NCBI GenBank assembly: GCA_016281385.1
Contig: JAEEIN010000137.1
Coordinates: 1-54,296 of the forward strand
Direction: 5' to 3'
Length of the DNA: 54,296 nt
Source: Lachnospiraceae bacterium
GTDB lineage: Bacteria; Bacillota; Clostridia; Lachnospirales; Lachnospiraceae
The translations under genes were made by a program, and so were the position numbers. Shown here one piece after another: positions 28,195-37,300 of this stretch (its first letter is position 1; each line of letters begins with the position of its first letter). The notes beneath the pieces were generated by a model. It was given only the letters and a program-made list of their open reading frames with translations, had not been told where the DNA came from and did not search any database.

Positions 28195-28212
28195 TTAACT
28201 TTAATGAGTTAA
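28195..28212. repeat. Inverted repeat upstream of the PqqD/Pel operon
   Basis: TTAACT-TTAATG-AGTTAA, a perfect 6-base inverted repeat just upstream of the first gene of the exopolysaccharide operon; an operator candidate. A possible -10 (TATAAA, 28182-28187) lies before it. No clear -35 and no c-di-GMP riboswitch core was seen in 28010-28240. Confidence 0.4.
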
Positions 28213-28240
28213 AGTATGCAACATTAAAAGTGGGGTGAAT

Positions 28241-28522
28241 ATGGATATGAGCGAAGGAAACTATCCGGGCTTTGTTTTACGACATGCCGCGGGGATGTGG
28301 AACCTTTTAGATCTTAGCCATCCTGAGTTTCCCTACAAAGAGCCGCTGCGACTCAATGAATCCGGAGCCATTATATGGCAGGAGATTGAACGCGGCATGA
28401 ATTTGGATGCAATATCGCAGGAACTTGTGAAAGAGTACGGAATCTCTCGGGAAGAGGCGGATTCCGATCTTAGAGTTTTCTGCGAAAAACTTAAGGCATT
28501 TGGTGTGCCTTTAGACAATTAA
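28241..28522 (+). CDS. PqqD-like RiPP recognition protein
   Basis: A 93-aa protein starting at ATG 28241 (MDMSEGNYPG) after GGGGTG; the track start is an upstream GTG. It follows the PqqD fold: an N-terminal beta part (FVLRHAAGMWNLLDL), then LNESGAIIWQEIERGMNLDAISQEL and a winged-helix end (GISREEADSDLRVFCEKLKAFGV). PqqD-type proteins bind leader peptides and hand them to modifying enzymes or exporters. It is the first gene of a run reaching 45200 and lies 11 bases before the PelD-type gene. The leader-bearing protein at 45326 is the best candidate partner. In a Pel-type locus this protein is unexpected. Confidence 0.82.
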   Translation: MDMSEGNYPGFVLRHAAGMWNLLDLSHPEFPYKEPLRLNESGAIIWQEIERGMNLDAISQELVKEYGISREEADSDLRVFCEKLKAFGVPLDN

Positions 28523-28533
28523 AGGGGTTTTGT

Positions 28534-30717
28534 ATGAATATTTTAATTGCAGGTGGTGCAGGAACCTTCCTTAATAATATCCTGATCAAACTTCACAAGG
28601 AGGGACATAAGGTATCCGTTCTTACCGGTAATCGTTTCGCCGACAAGGATGCCTATCAGAAGAATTTCGAAGTCTACAAGTTCCAGTATGATGCGAGCTG
28701 CTTAAACGAGATCTTCGAAAGTGTATCCCCCGATGTTACCATATTCATGGGAGCATTTGATACCAACTTTGAATGGAAGAACGAGGAAGCCGATTCGGTA
28801 AAATATACGGCTTCTTTGGCAAATATTCTTATGGGTTACGCCATGCGCGGTAAGGGAAGATTTATCTATCTTTCCTCACATGAAGTGTTTGGCGATAATC
28901 ACGATGCGGATATCACCGAGAATCTTATGACATCTCCCGACGGATTCCGTGCCCAGTCCATCTATCAAGGCGAGCAGATGTGTGAAAACTATCGTTCCAA
29001 CCGTGATATGGATATCGTAACGGTCCGCTTCGATCACCTTTATTGTATTCCCGAGAAGCGCGCGGATATCAAGGATGTTGTTACATCCATGTGCCTTGAA
29101 GCTTTGGAGGAGAAGACGATCCATTATGCAAAGAGCACATTCCTTTCGCCTTTATATGAAAATGACGGCGTAGAGGCCCTTTACAGGATCATTTCATGTG
29201 CAAAACACAACGCAGACGTATATCATGTATCCGCTTCAAATCAGATCTCCGAGGAAGAACTGGCAAATCTCGTCAGAGACAACATGAACCCCGAGTGTGA
29301 TGTTATCTCTACACCCGGTACTTCCGCATACAGATGCGTCCTTTCAAACCGTCTGTACGAGAGCGAATTCGGAAACCCCAGATTCATGGATCTTGCGACC
29401 ATCGTAAAGCGTATCGCAACCACAATGAAGAAGAAAGCATATGTATTCCTCACCGATGAGGAGACAGGCCTTTCCTTCACACAGAGACTTAAGAAGAAGC
29501 TGGGCTGGTTCATCAGCACCATGATCCCCTTCCTTGAGAATGTGATCATCTTCATCCCCTGCTTCATGTTCTATAACAGAGCTGCGGAGAGTTCTTATTT
29601 TGCAAGGCTTGATATCTATCTTCTCTATGTGCTTCTGTTCGCTATCGTATACGGACAGCAGCAGGCAACGCTTTCGGCCCTTCTTGCGGTTGCGGGTTAT
29701 TTCTTCAGAAATACCTATGAACAGACCGGATTCAGACTTCTGCTTGACTCCAATACATACGTATGGGTTGCTCAGCTGTTCATCGTAGGCCTTTCGGTAG
29801 GTTACCTTCGCGATCAGATCATTAAGCTGAGAAAAGAGAACGAAGAGGAGAAGGAATTCTTAAAGCAGCAGATCGAAGACATTCAGGTCATCAACTCCAC
29901 AAACGTCCGCGTTAAGGACGTTCTTGAAACACAGGTTGTTAACCAGACTGATTCCGTAGGAAAGATCTACGGCATCACATCTTCGCTTGATCAGTACAGC
30001 CCTGAAGAGGTTCTCTTCTATGCAGCTCGTACCGTGAGCGAACTTATGAAGACCGAGGATGTTGCCATTTACCAGGTTTCCAATGCCGACTACGCAAGAT
30101 TGTTCTCTTCAACCTCTGCAAAGTCCAGAGTACTTGGTAACTCCGTCCGCTATACCGAAATGGGTGACTGCTACGAAGCCCTCAGAAACCGCAGGGTATA
30201 TATCAACCGTAAGATGGACGGTCGTTACCCCCTTATGGCCAATGCCATTTTTGAAAATGATGAGATGCAGATGATCGTAATGCTTTGGGGTCTCTCATGG
30301 GAGAATATGACTCTCGGCGAGGCAAACAAGCTTGTCATCATCAGTGCACTTATACAGAACGCAGTCCTTCGCGCTAACCGTTACATCCTTGCTCTTGAGG
30401 ATCAGAGATACGAGGAAGGCACGAAGATGCTTGAAAAGGACAGCTTCAGAACTCTGCTTGATGCGTTCTTAAAGGCTGAGAAAGAAGATCTTACCGAATG
30501 TTCGGTAATCAGGGTTAAAACAGATCAGTCCAACAGAGCGGACGTTATCGGCATCATCGAAAAGTCCTTAAGAACATCGGATTATCTCGGAAATCTCGGA
30601 GGAAGCGAGGTATATGCACTTCTTTCCAATACTACGGAAGAGGGCGCAACCTTCGTTCTCAACAGATTCCTTGAGAAGGGCCTTGAGGCCGCAATAGTGG
30701 AGGAAGGAACGATATGA
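28534..30717 (+). CDS. pelD: SDR-PelD fusion, probable c-di-GMP receptor
   Basis: 727 aa. Residues 1-300 form an extended SDR (epimerase-like) domain, but it is degenerate: the third Gly of GxxGxxG is L13, and the YxxxK catalytic Lys is Q148 (Y144QGEQ). Four membrane helices (about 330-425) are followed by a coiled segment, a GAF domain (about 485-615) and a degenerate GGDEF domain (about 630-720). The active site reads GGSEV (689-693), so no cyclase activity is expected. The inhibitory RxxD site is intact as R680-T-S-D683, exactly five residues upstream. TM-GAF-GGDEF with this I-site is the PelD plan. PelD binds c-di-GMP and activates Pel synthesis. Fusion to an SDR domain recalls the separate PelX epimerase. 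Confidence 0.85.
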   Translation: MNILIAGGAGTFLNNILIKLHKEGHKVSVLTGNRFADKDAYQKNFEVYKFQYDASCLNEIFESVSPDVTIFMGAFDTNFEWKNEEADSVKYTASLANILMGYAMRGKGRFIYLSSHEVFGDNHDADITENLMTSPDGFRAQSIYQGEQMCENYRSNRDMDIVTVRFDHLYCIPEKRADIKDVVTSMCLEALEEKTIHYAKSTFLSPLYENDGVEALYRIISCAKHNADVYHVSASNQISEEELANLVRDNMNPECDVISTPGTSAYRCVLSNRLYESEFGNPRFMDLATIVKRIATTMKKKAYVFLTDEETGLSFTQRLKKKLGWFISTMIPFLENVIIFIPCFMFYNRAAESSYFARLDIYLLYVLLFAIVYGQQQATLSALLAVAGYFFRNTYEQTGFRLLLDSNTYVWVAQLFIVGLSVGYLRDQIIKLRKENEEEKEFLKQQIEDIQVINSTNVRVKDVLETQVVNQTDSVGKIYGITSSLDQYSPEEVLFYAARTVSELMKTEDVAIYQVSNADYARLFSSTSAKSRVLGNSVRYTEMGDCYEALRNRRVYINRKMDGRYPLMANAIFENDEMQMIVMLWGLSWENMTLGEANKLVIISALIQNAVLRANRYILALEDQRYEEGTKMLEKDSFRTLLDAFLKAEKEDLTECSVIRVKTDQSNRADVIGIIEKSLRTSDYLGNLGGSEVYALLSNTTEEGATFVLNRFLEKGLEAAIVEEGTI

Positions 30718-31622
30718 CTTGGAGTGTAAGATTTTTTATAATCTTTCTTCTGTTGAATTTTCTCCTTACGGCATGTTACCTCATCGTTGCCATCCACTTC
30801 AGGAAGATCAAACGCCATCTTGCATATGCCCGGGCTGTGGTAATGCTTCTTGTTCCGGGAGCGGGCACTTTGCTGATGGTTCTCGGATGGTTCGGATATG
30901 AATATGTATTCCGTAAGGATGTAGACCTTTCCGACGTTATCTTCAGTAAGGAGAGAGGCCGCGAACTTGTAAGGTCCAACGAGGAGATAGAGCGTAACGT
31001 TGTTTCCCTCGAGGAAGCCATTGCAGTAACGGATAAAGCGGATTTGAGAAGCCTGGTAATGGGTGTTGCCCAGGGTGATTACGAGGATTCCCTTTCAGCT
31101 ATTTCCCTTGCACTTAACAGTGAGGATTCAGAAACTGCCCACTACGCCGCTTCACTTTTACAGGATGCGATCAACGATTTCAGACTTAAGGTCCAGAAGG
31201 GCTACAACAAGGTTCAGAAGAGAGACGAAGAACTTGAAGATACCGCAAAGGGTCTTATCAAGTATATGAACAAGGTTCTAGTTCAGAAGGTATTTACGGA
31301 TCTTGAACAGAGATCCTTCACACATATTCTGGAGGATACCGCACAGATCCTTCACGAGGAGCATCCGGAGGCACTTACCAGCGAACTTTACGAGATCGTC
31401 TGCTTAAGACTTCTGGAGATCAAGGATTTCGAAAAGTGCGAGCTTTGGGCAAACAGAGCAATGGCTCAGTTCCCCAACACCCTTTCATCCCACACCTGCC
31501 TGATCAAATACTTCTTTAACAGCGGGCAGAAGGAAAGATTCTTTGAGGCACTTGACAACTTAAAGAAATCGTCTGTGGTAATCGATAAGGAGACGCTGGA
31601 ACTTATAAGGGCATTCCAGTAG
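30714..31622 (+). CDS. pelE: PelE-like membrane protein with TPR-like repeats
   Basis: 302 aa with two N-terminal membrane helices (about 6-27 and 40-62) followed by a long cytoplasmic helical region with TPR-like features (residues about 100-300, ending ALTSELYEIVCLRLLEIKDFE...). This is the PelE plan, a scaffold in the inner-membrane synthesis complex. Its ATGA overlap with the PelD-type gene fits PelD-PelE partnership. The identification rests on position and topology more than on sequence motifs. Confidence 0.72.
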   Translation: MTWSVRFFIIFLLLNFLLTACYLIVAIHFRKIKRHLAYARAVVMLLVPGAGTLLMVLGWFGYEYVFRKDVDLSDVIFSKERGRELVRSNEEIERNVVSLEEAIAVTDKADLRSLVMGVAQGDYEDSLSAISLALNSEDSETAHYAASLLQDAINDFRLKVQKGYNKVQKRDEELEDTAKGLIKYMNKVLVQKVFTDLEQRSFTHILEDTAQILHEEHPEALTSELYEIVCLRLLEIKDFEKCELWANRAMAQFPNTLSSHTCLIKYFFNSGQKERFFEALDNLKKSSVVIDKETLELIRAFQ

Positions 31623-31657
31623 AGAAGGACATCAGGATTAAGGAGGATATACAGTTT

Positions 31658-33982
31658 ATGTCTATGACAGTTATTACTGTGCTTCAAATAACGGGCATAT
31701 ACTGTGCATATCTGCTTATAACGGTCTTTTTGCCTCATTTCGCCTTCGGAAAAACGGTCAGGTTTAAGAACCGATATGAACGTTTTCTCTTTTATGTGAT
31801 CTCGGGCAACTTTTATATGATCAACCTGGTATATCTGCTTGAGTTGGTGCATATTTCCTATCGTTTAACATTGATCCTGTTTACAGTCGTTCCGGCAATA
31901 ATCATTAAAGTCAGACTTGAGAGGATCCCTCTGGGAAAATACATTCTTGATATATGGGACACCTTAAGAAAGCTGACCGGCGGACAGCTTAAAGTAAAGA
32001 ACGTAAGTGATCAGATAGAGCCGCTGCTTGCACAGAGAAGAAAGAAGTTCTTTGCAAAGATAAAGAAGGTATATCTGAACAATATAGTCGATGTTCTGCT
32101 GACACTTACACTGCTTTTATGTATTCTTTATTTCTTCGGATCGCATCTTCTGAAGACATACGGATATAAAGCCTCCGACCTCATAGTACATAACTACTGG
32201 ATCAACAGCTTAAGTGAAAACAGGCTGTTCTGCGCCGGTATTTATCCCTTTGGTTTTCACAACACCGTGTATTACATACACAAGGTTTTTGGCATAGATA
32301 CGGTTGCTTTATTGAGAACGTTCAGCCTTCATACGGTGACGTTCAATATACTGATGCTTTTCTGTGCACTTAAGCTTCTTTGCAAGTCGAGATATATACC
32401 GTATATCGGCGCGTTTATGTATTCCGTGGTCGACTGCTTCTTGTCCCATACATACGGCAGATATAATGCTCCCCTTCCTCAGGAGTACGGCATTATGTTC
32501 ATATTCCCCGCCATTTATTGCGGGTTCGCATATTTCAGGGCACAGAGAAGGGAAAAGCGCGGTTTATACTCAAAGGACTGCTATCGGTATCTTGCCGGAT
32601 TCGCCATGAGTTTTTCGCTTTGTATCACGACTCACTTTTACGGCGTTATGGCGGCAGGAATTTTTGCGTTTTCAATGGCCACCGGGTTTGCGGTATGGCT
32701 CTTCAGAAAGACCTACTTTAAGCGCGTTATGTGTACGATCTTTATTACCATGGGCATTGCGCTTACGCCCATGTTCCTGGCAGCTGCCGAAGGCATAGAG
32801 ATCGAAGGATCCTTGAGATGGGGGCTGAGCATCATCTTCGGTGTAAAGGGCGATGATGAAGCGGACAAGGAAAACACCGAAACGGAAGAACAGACAGAAA
32901 TTGTTGAAGAAGTTACGGAAGAGGTTGAGGAAGTCGAGGAAGAAGTAGATCGAACGACTCGTCTCCAAAGATTTATAGAGACTTATTCCGAAAAATACGG
33001 CAGTATCGCCGGCCCGCCCGTAGCTTATGTGGAATTGTTAAAAGCCGATCTTAGCTCCAACGTATTCAAGGAGAAGGATCAGAGTCAGATATATGTAGTG
33101 CTTATAGGATATGGAACCCTGCTTGTTTTGGGCGTAGTGATAATGCTTGGAAAAAGGGATAAGATGTACGGTGCCGTGCTTTTGTCAACGGGAATCCACA
33201 TGGTAGTGATCACAACCGTACTGTGCGCAGGTGATATAGGTATTCCGATGCTGATGGACCCTGCCCGAGCCAGCATATATGTGGCTTACAGTGCTGCCTT
33301 TGCAATCCCGATGTTTGTAGATGCAGTCATGTACTTCATCCTTGGATGGGGCACTAAAAAGAAATATGTTTTGTCGATTGCATCATTTGCATTGCTTGCA
33401 TTCTGGGGCGGAATGGTAATACGCACCAACTACATAAGAAAACCTCTTTCTCCCGGTGGAATGGAGACAAACGGCGCAGTTGAGTGCCTTACCAGAATTT
33501 CCATGGAAGAAGAGGACTATTCCTGGACAATATGTTCGGCCAACGATGAAGGCCGTATGGTCTATGACCACGGTTTCCATTATGAGCTGATAGATTTCCT
33601 CAGAGGAATGGAATATGTTGCGGACAAGGGCCGAGTTCGTATGCCTACCAAGTATGTATATATCTTCGTGGAAAAAATCCCGATAGATTACTTCGCGACC
33701 TATTGGGGAAGCGGACAATCCGTATCGAAATTCGGCGCAAAACGTGACCTGCCTTTGGGTAGATCTTTGGGATTGTACACCAAGGCAAATCGATGGATAT
33801 GTATGTCGAGACTGTATTATTGGGCGCAGGCATTTATGGAGCTTTATCCCAATGAGATGTCAGTATATTATGAGACAGACAATTTTGTATGTTACAAGAT
33901 CATACAAAATCCATACAGGTTATTTAATTTTGCAATAGACTATGAATACAACAGCACTAACCCTATGGATGTAGAACCATAG
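31658..33982 (+). CDS. Large membrane protein, GT-C-like
   Basis: 774 aa with about 12-13 predicted membrane helices. Early loop features (SDLIVHNYWINSLS, then GIYPFGFH) resemble membrane glycosyltransferases of the GT-C type, where an acidic residue in the first outer loop is catalytic. Residues about 400-432 are a Glu/Val-rich insert (EEVTEEVEEVEEEVD) between helices. A soluble C-terminal part (about 600-774) follows. AAGGAGG lies upstream. It stands where no standard Pel gene is known to me, between PelE and the DUF2194 protein. It might transfer a sugar or other group to the polymer or lipid carrier. Not assigned to a named family. Confidence 0.7.
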   Translation: MSMTVITVLQITGIYCAYLLITVFLPHFAFGKTVRFKNRYERFLFYVISGNFYMINLVYLLELVHISYRLTLILFTVVPAIIIKVRLERIPLGKYILDIWDTLRKLTGGQLKVKNVSDQIEPLLAQRRKKFFAKIKKVYLNNIVDVLLTLTLLLCILYFFGSHLLKTYGYKASDLIVHNYWINSLSENRLFCAGIYPFGFHNTVYYIHKVFGIDTVALLRTFSLHTVTFNILMLFCALKLLCKSRYIPYIGAFMYSVVDCFLSHTYGRYNAPLPQEYGIMFIFPAIYCGFAYFRAQRREKRGLYSKDCYRYLAGFAMSFSLCITTHFYGVMAAGIFAFSMATGFAVWLFRKTYFKRVMCTIFITMGIALTPMFLAAAEGIEIEGSLRWGLSIIFGVKGDDEADKENTETEEQTEIVEEVTEEVEEVEEEVDRTTRLQRFIETYSEKYGSIAGPPVAYVELLKADLSSNVFKEKDQSQIYVVLIGYGTLLVLGVVIMLGKRDKMYGAVLLSTGIHMVVITTVLCAGDIGIPMLMDPARASIYVAYSAAFAIPMFVDAVMYFILGWGTKKKYVLSIASFALLAFWGGMVIRTNYIRKPLSPGGMETNGAVECLTRISMEEEDYSWTICSANDEGRMVYDHGFHYELIDFLRGMEYVADKGRVRMPTKYVYIFVEKIPIDYFATYWGSGQSVSKFGAKRDLPLGRSLGLYTKANRWICMSRLYYWAQAFMELYPNEMSVYYETDNFVCYKIIQNPYRLFNFAIDYEYNSTNPMDVEP

Positions 33983-34000
33983 GAAAAAGGGGAAAATGGA

Positions 34001-35842
34001 ATGATCTCACGCAGAAATTACTTTATCATCCTGATTGTAATGGGGATAATATTTGTCCTCTTCCAATTCAGCCAGTTTGCCAGATCGGCAGGGAATGATT
34101 TCAACGTAAACAAGTTTATTGAACTTGAATTACCTGAAAAAAGGCCCTGGCAGCAGGTATCTTTGACAGTGGACGATGATCTGCCCTGGGGCGATAAGGA
34201 ATATACCGTATTTGTCGGAGATAAAGGATCAAATATCGGAAGTATCGTTACGCAGTGGACTTATTATACCAAGAGAGATATCCTGATCGCAGACAGTCTG
34301 ACTGATTTTGCAAAGAAAGAGCATGCCCTTCCGGAATTTGTCATTATCGATTCCACCTGTGTGGATTTTGACACAGAGACGCAGATCCTGACAGATATGT
34401 TAAATACCGGTAATTCGGTGATCCTTTGCAATCTTCCGGACGTTAGTGTTATTCAGAACAATCTTGAACTTAAATCCGTATTGGGAATCGACTTCATCAA
34501 AGAAGAAAGTGTGACGGTTGAAGGAATCAAGCTCTTTGCCGGTTTCCTTTTAGGAGGCGAAGAAATATATGAGCCACAGAAGAAGGAGGAGGAGAAGAGA
34601 CAGGATCTGGAGCTTACAATGCCCTGGTATATTCCTACCGGAGGAACCAAGACCTATATGGTCGGCGTTATGGACGAATATTTCGATAGCGTGATCGAGG
34701 ATTATGAGTTTAAAAACGATTATTTTCCTGCAATCATATGGAGAAAGAGCACACCTAACGGACAGATCTTTTGTGTAAACGGAGACTATATGTCAACCAC
34801 CACCGGACTTGGAATTTTAAGTGCGATGAGTTACGAACTGAGCAGCTATCAGTTGTACCCGGTTGTAAATGCACAGAATACGCTGGTTATAGATTTCCCT
34901 CTTATGGCGGATGAAAACGACGAAAGATTCAATGAGATCTATTCCAGATCTTTCAACGAGTTTCAGACAAATGTTATCTGGGCTTCACTTATGGCGCTTG
35001 GCGAGCAGAACGATCTTCAATTCACCTGCTTCATGTCACCAAAATACAATTATTCGGATCCCGCACAGCCCAGTTACGACGAGTATAATACACTCCTTCA
35101 GCTGTTTAATGAAAAGGATGCCGAAGTTGGTCTGTCACTTGAACATGCCGACGGCATTACACTTCTTGAAAAACTTAAGGTTGATAAGGATTATTACGAT
35201 GGAATAGAAAACAGATATCAGAATTCCAGCGCATTCATGGACCTTGCGGACATTGATGAACTGGATGAGGCTGTTAAGGTAGCTTATGTAAGAAATGTTA
35301 GGACCATCGCCTGCGATGCAGATGTTCAGCTTCCTATCCTGAGCTATCTCACCGATGATATCACCTTACAGAGCCTTACAAGTAACACCCGCTATTTTAC
35401 ATACTCTAAGGATCTTATGCTTAAGAGTATCGAAACGGTTCTGGGATATGATAACGCAAAGCTTAACATGAGTCCCGTTATCTGGCCGGAATCCGTTGAT
35501 GATCAGTGGGAGAACATCTACATCGACATGGCTAGTTCGCTTGCAACTTACTGGAGAAGATTCAAGGTATTTGACAATACTACACTTACCGAAAGCGATC
35601 AGAGAGTAAGAACCTTCTTAAACATTGATTCTTCTTCATCCATTGATGGTGATGTGATCACTCTCAACGTTTCCGGAGCAGACGGAAATACGACCTGGTT
35701 CATGCTTCGTACCCACAATGCAAAGATCGATGAGATCGAGGGAGCAACATATAAGAAGGTTGAAACCGATGCTTACCTTCTTACGGTAAATTCGGAAACT
35801 GTAACTATCAGATTAAAGAACACACAGAATATTAATAACTGA
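34001..35842 (+). CDS. DUF2194-like extracytoplasmic protein
   Basis: 613 aa with one N-terminal signal-anchor (about 6-23) and a large outside domain. The N-terminal region (about 50-160) is Rossmann-like (YTVFVGDKG, EFVIIDSTC). Residues about 290-520 resemble the barrel of DUF2194 proteins, which accompany PelF and PelG in Firmicute Pel clusters and are deacetylase-like. The usual deacetylase metal ligands (DD and HxxxH) are not evident, so it may be inactive or use other residues. It sits where PelA/PelA-DA would be expected. Family assignment is by context and general pattern. Confidence 0.62.
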   Translation: MISRRNYFIILIVMGIIFVLFQFSQFARSAGNDFNVNKFIELELPEKRPWQQVSLTVDDDLPWGDKEYTVFVGDKGSNIGSIVTQWTYYTKRDILIADSLTDFAKKEHALPEFVIIDSTCVDFDTETQILTDMLNTGNSVILCNLPDVSVIQNNLELKSVLGIDFIKEESVTVEGIKLFAGFLLGGEEIYEPQKKEEEKRQDLELTMPWYIPTGGTKTYMVGVMDEYFDSVIEDYEFKNDYFPAIIWRKSTPNGQIFCVNGDYMSTTTGLGILSAMSYELSSYQLYPVVNAQNTLVIDFPLMADENDERFNEIYSRSFNEFQTNVIWASLMALGEQNDLQFTCFMSPKYNYSDPAQPSYDEYNTLLQLFNEKDAEVGLSLEHADGITLLEKLKVDKDYYDGIENRYQNSSAFMDLADIDELDEAVKVAYVRNVRTIACDADVQLPILSYLTDDITLQSLTSNTRYFTYSKDLMLKSIETVLGYDNAKLNMSPVIWPESVDDQWENIYIDMASSLATYWRRFKVFDNTTLTESDQRVRTFLNIDSSSSIDGDVITLNVSGADGNTTWFMLRTHNAKIDEIEGATYKKVETDAYLLTVNSETVTIRLKNTQNINN

Positions 35843-35869
35843 TAGATAAAGATACACAAAGGGGAATAT

Positions 35870-37288
35870 ATGAAGATTTGTATTGTAGCCGAAGGATGTT
35901 ATCCATATGTAGTAGGCGGTGTATCCGGATGGATACACAGTATGGTCCAGGCTTTTCCTGAACACGAATTTGTCATTCTCGGAATCATACCCGATCGTGA
36001 ACAGAGCGGTAAATTCGAATATCATTTGCCGGACAATGTAAGCGCTGTTTATGAAGCATATCTGGATGATTTTGACTGGAGCGAAACAAGAAAAGAAGGA
36101 CGACGCACAAAGTTAAGAAAATCGGAATACAGGGCACTTCGAAGCCTTATCATGAACAGGCGTGTTGAATGGGATGCGATCTTTGATATGTTTTCAAAGG
36201 ATACCTTCTCAATTGACGACCTTTTAATGGGTGCCGACTTCTTAAAGATCGTTACGGAGTATTACAACACGAATTATCCGGAAATCGTATTCTCGGATTT
36301 CTTATGGACCATGAGATCCATATATCTTCCGCTTTTCCTGATACTTAAGACTCCGTTGCCTCAGGCAGACATTTATCACTGCGTTGCCACCGGCTATGCC
36401 GGAGTTTTGGGAGCTATGGCAAACAGACTTTACGGAAGCAAGCTTCTTCTTTCAGAGCATGGTATTTATACCCGTGAACGTGAGGAAGAAGTCATCAAAG
36501 CTACATGGGTAAAGGGTATTTACAAAAATATCTGGATCGATCAGTTTAAGAAGATGTCCATGGTAGCATATGAAAAGGCAGAGATCGTAACAAGCCTTTA
36601 TGCACATGCAAGAGAGCTTCAGATCGAACTTGGATGTCCCGAAGAGAAGACCAGGATCACTCCCAACGGTATAGATGTTGAAAGGTTCCGAAATATTCCC
36701 GGTAAGCAGCCCGAGGATGAGGGATGGTTCAATATCGGAGCAGTATTGAGAGTTGCTCCCATAAAGGATGTTAAGACATTGATACAGGCATTTTCTTTTG
36801 CAAAGTCCAGATGCGCAAATCTGAAGCTCTGGATAATGGGTCCTACCAACGAGGATGAGGACTACGCAGCGGAATGTTTTGATCTCGTGGACGCCCTGGG
36901 GGTTAAGGATATAGAGTTCACCGGAAGGGTTGATGTTTCACAGTATCTGGGAAGAATGGATGCGACCATTCTTACAAGTATAAGTGAAGGACAGCCCCTT
37001 ACCATTCTCGAAAGTTATGCAGCGCATGTACCTACCATTGCAACGGACGTAGGAAACTGCCGCGGACTTATCTATGGTGAGGATGACGATGAATTAGGGG
37101 AATCAGGTATTCTTACTCATATCATGAACGTGAGTGAGATCGCCGATGCGATGGTATATCTTGCATCCAATGAAGAAGAACGCCGCAAGATGGGCGATAT
37201 CGGATTCAAGAGACTGAATTCGAAATACCGCATCGAAATGATGAGAGATACATATCGTAGCATTTATGAGGAATTAGGGAATAAATAA
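35870..37288 (+). CDS. pelF: PelF glycosyltransferase (GT4)
   Basis: 472 aa with the characteristic PelF/DUF3492 N-terminus MKICIVAEGCYPYVVGGVSG and a GT4 C-terminal domain (GAVLRVAPIKDVKTLIQAF, ITPNGIDVERF). The EX7E nucleotide-sugar motif is present (SEGQPLTILES). PelF is the cytoplasmic glycosyltransferase that polymerises Pel from a UDP-sugar. Length matches the family. GGGGAAT lies before the ATG, and PelG follows 12 bases later. This is the most secure Pel marker in the window. Confidence 0.93.
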   Translation: MKICIVAEGCYPYVVGGVSGWIHSMVQAFPEHEFVILGIIPDREQSGKFEYHLPDNVSAVYEAYLDDFDWSETRKEGRRTKLRKSEYRALRSLIMNRRVEWDAIFDMFSKDTFSIDDLLMGADFLKIVTEYYNTNYPEIVFSDFLWTMRSIYLPLFLILKTPLPQADIYHCVATGYAGVLGAMANRLYGSKLLLSEHGIYTREREEEVIKATWVKGIYKNIWIDQFKKMSMVAYEKAEIVTSLYAHARELQIELGCPEEKTRITPNGIDVERFRNIPGKQPEDEGWFNIGAVLRVAPIKDVKTLIQAFSFAKSRCANLKLWIMGPTNEDEDYAAECFDLVDALGVKDIEFTGRVDVSQYLGRMDATILTSISEGQPLTILESYAAHVPTIATDVGNCRGLIYGEDDDELGESGILTHIMNVSEIADAMVYLASNEEERRKMGDIGFKRLNSKYRIEMMRDTYRSIYEELGNK

Positions 37289-37300
37289 GGATAAATAACT

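Noticed and set aside
28010-28240. Possible c-di-GMP riboswitch before the Pel-type operon
   Set aside because: The conserved GEMM core was not found by eye. Only a small inverted repeat and promoter-like AT-rich sequence are present. A covariance search would decide.
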